From assembly GCF_030506365.1 (NCBI RefSeq), contig NZ_CP073092.1:1302001-1366000 (forward strand): DNA of 64,000 nucleotides, in the 5' to 3' direction. Below, one piece after another: positions 63,313-64,000 of this stretch. The stretch is from Corynebacterium tuberculostearicum. GTDB taxonomy: Bacteria; Actinomycetota; Actinomycetes; Mycobacteriales; Mycobacteriaceae. The notes under the pieces were generated by a model. It was not told the DNA's origin and did no database searches. It saw only the letters and a program-made list of their open reading frames with translations. A program made the position numbers and the translations under genes. The first letter of the stretch is position 1. Each line of letters begins with the position of its first letter.

Positions 63313-63765
63313 ATGCTTACTTATAAAAACATTGCCGTCGGCACCGATGGCTCTGAAACCTCCCTGCGCGCGGTCCGCGCTGCGGCGTCCATGGCACGGG
63401 CGTACGACGCAAAGCTGATCATCATCTCAGCTTTTTATAACCACGCTGGATCCATGCTTGGTGCTCCGAGGGGCGACGAAGCCGGTCTGCCCGTTGTAAG
63501 TGAGGACATGGCCGGTACCTACCTGACCAATGCCACCCGTATCGCTGAGTCAGAGGGTGCGGAACACATTGAAATCGTAGGGAAATCTGGAGACCCAGTA
63601 AAAGCCTTGTTGGAAGTAGGCCAGGACTATGACGTGGACCTGTTCGTGGTGGGAAACCGCGGCGTGAATTCCGTTCGTGGTCGAGTCTTCGGTTCTGTCC
63701 CAACGGAACTAACCCACAAGTCAAAGGTAGACGTCGTCGTAGTTAATACCAGCGAGAAACGTTAA
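63313..63765 (+). CDS. Universal stress protein (UspA family)
   Basis: 150 residues, one Usp domain. It opens IAVGTDGSETSLRAVRAAASMA, and the ATP-binding loop GNRGVNSVRGRVFGSVPTEL (G-2x-G-9x-G-S type) is intact, so it probably binds ATP. AAGGAG lies 6 nt before the ATG, and TATACT near 63245 may be the -10. A second Usp gene follows at once, in tandem. Confidence 0.93.
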   Translation: MLTYKNIAVGTDGSETSLRAVRAAASMARAYDAKLIIISAFYNHAGSMLGAPRGDEAGLPVVSEDMAGTYLTNATRIAESEGAEHIEIVGKSGDPVKALLEVGQDYDVDLFVVGNRGVNSVRGRVFGSVPTELTHKSKVDVVVVNTSEKR

Positions 63766-63848
63766 TCATTTTTCGTTGTTACACTGGCAGTAATGCCTCT
63801 GTAGGCTAAATAAACACTCCGGGTACACACCCACAAAGAAAGGTCATC

Positions 63849-64000
63849 ATGAGCGACTACAACACGATCGTTGTCGGTACTGACGGTTCTAAGTCTTCTC
63901 TCCTCGCTGTAGAGCGAGCAGCTAAGATTGCCGCCGCATTCGATTCCAATCTGATTATCGGTTGTGCTTACTACGAGAACCAGGAGCAGGCTTCCAAGAC
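63849..64000 (+). CDS. Universal stress protein, cut by the window end
   Basis: The first 50 codons of a Usp-family gene: YNTIVVGTDGSKSSLLAVERAAKIA, closely parallel to the preceding protein. AAAGGTC precedes the ATG. The ATP-binding loop lies outside the window. Confidence 0.88.
   Translation, partial: MSDYNTIVVGTDGSKSSLLAVERAAKIAAAFDSNLIIGCAYYENQEQASK

Overview
The window is a chromosomal segment of a Corynebacterium (high-GC Actinobacteria). This is read from gene order (ilvC-serA-leuB-odx, gltX with glutamine/glutamate tRNAs, ltbR-leuCD, gpsA-ddlA-thiL-ung-recG-rsmD-coaD, polA-rpsA-ptsG-coaE-uvrB), from near-complete matches remembered for C. glutamicum PtsG and Odx, and from many apparently leaderless promoters. 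The species cannot be fixed from the sequence alone.

1-10.6 kb: branched-chain amino acid and serine synthesis (ilvC, serA, leuB), with a lone DUF262 protein and a lipoprotein between ilvC and serA. Then come oxaloacetate decarboxylase, a methyltransferase, a convergent isochorismate synthase and a secreted esterase.

10.6-20.2 kb: one minus-strand operon of seven genes. It encodes an anchored-repeat ABC transporter (ATPase, permease, ZnuA-like lipoprotein) plus four surface proteins. Five of the seven products carry the same wall domain, with a recurring His-x-His-x-x-Trp signature. A Zur-like inverted repeat lies across the promoter -10 region. This looks like a zinc (or manganese) relay from the cell surface to the membrane and is the most interesting system here.

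20.3-23.4 kb: gltX, tRNA-Gln and two identical tRNA-Glu genes, separated by about 670 bp with no convincing gene. 23.4-28.9 kb: two adjacent YhgE/Pip membrane proteins and a very histidine-rich small protein. 29-31.8 kb: the IclR-type regulator ltbR diverging from leuCD, with an inverted repeat in the shared promoter.

31.9-44.3 kb: mostly housekeeping genes (MutT-type hydrolase, gpsA, ddlA, thiL, ung, DAK2 protein, recG, rsmD, coaD, TSUP permease). An orphan 70-residue biotin-carrier domain sits between recG and rsmD. 44.3-48 kb: a polar amino acid ABC transporter co-transcribed with a DUF368 (PopT-type) lipid-phosphate translocase. 48-50.5 kb: a large secreted metallophosphoesterase with a LamG-like domain, then a tRNA with a CAA anticodon. 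50.6-64 kb: polA, an AlkZ-like protein, small membrane proteins, rpsA, ptsG, coaE, uvrB and two universal stress proteins, the second cut by the window end.

Many starts without a Shine-Dalgarno sequence have a TANNNT hexamer exactly 7 nt before the start codon. I used this to choose several start codons.
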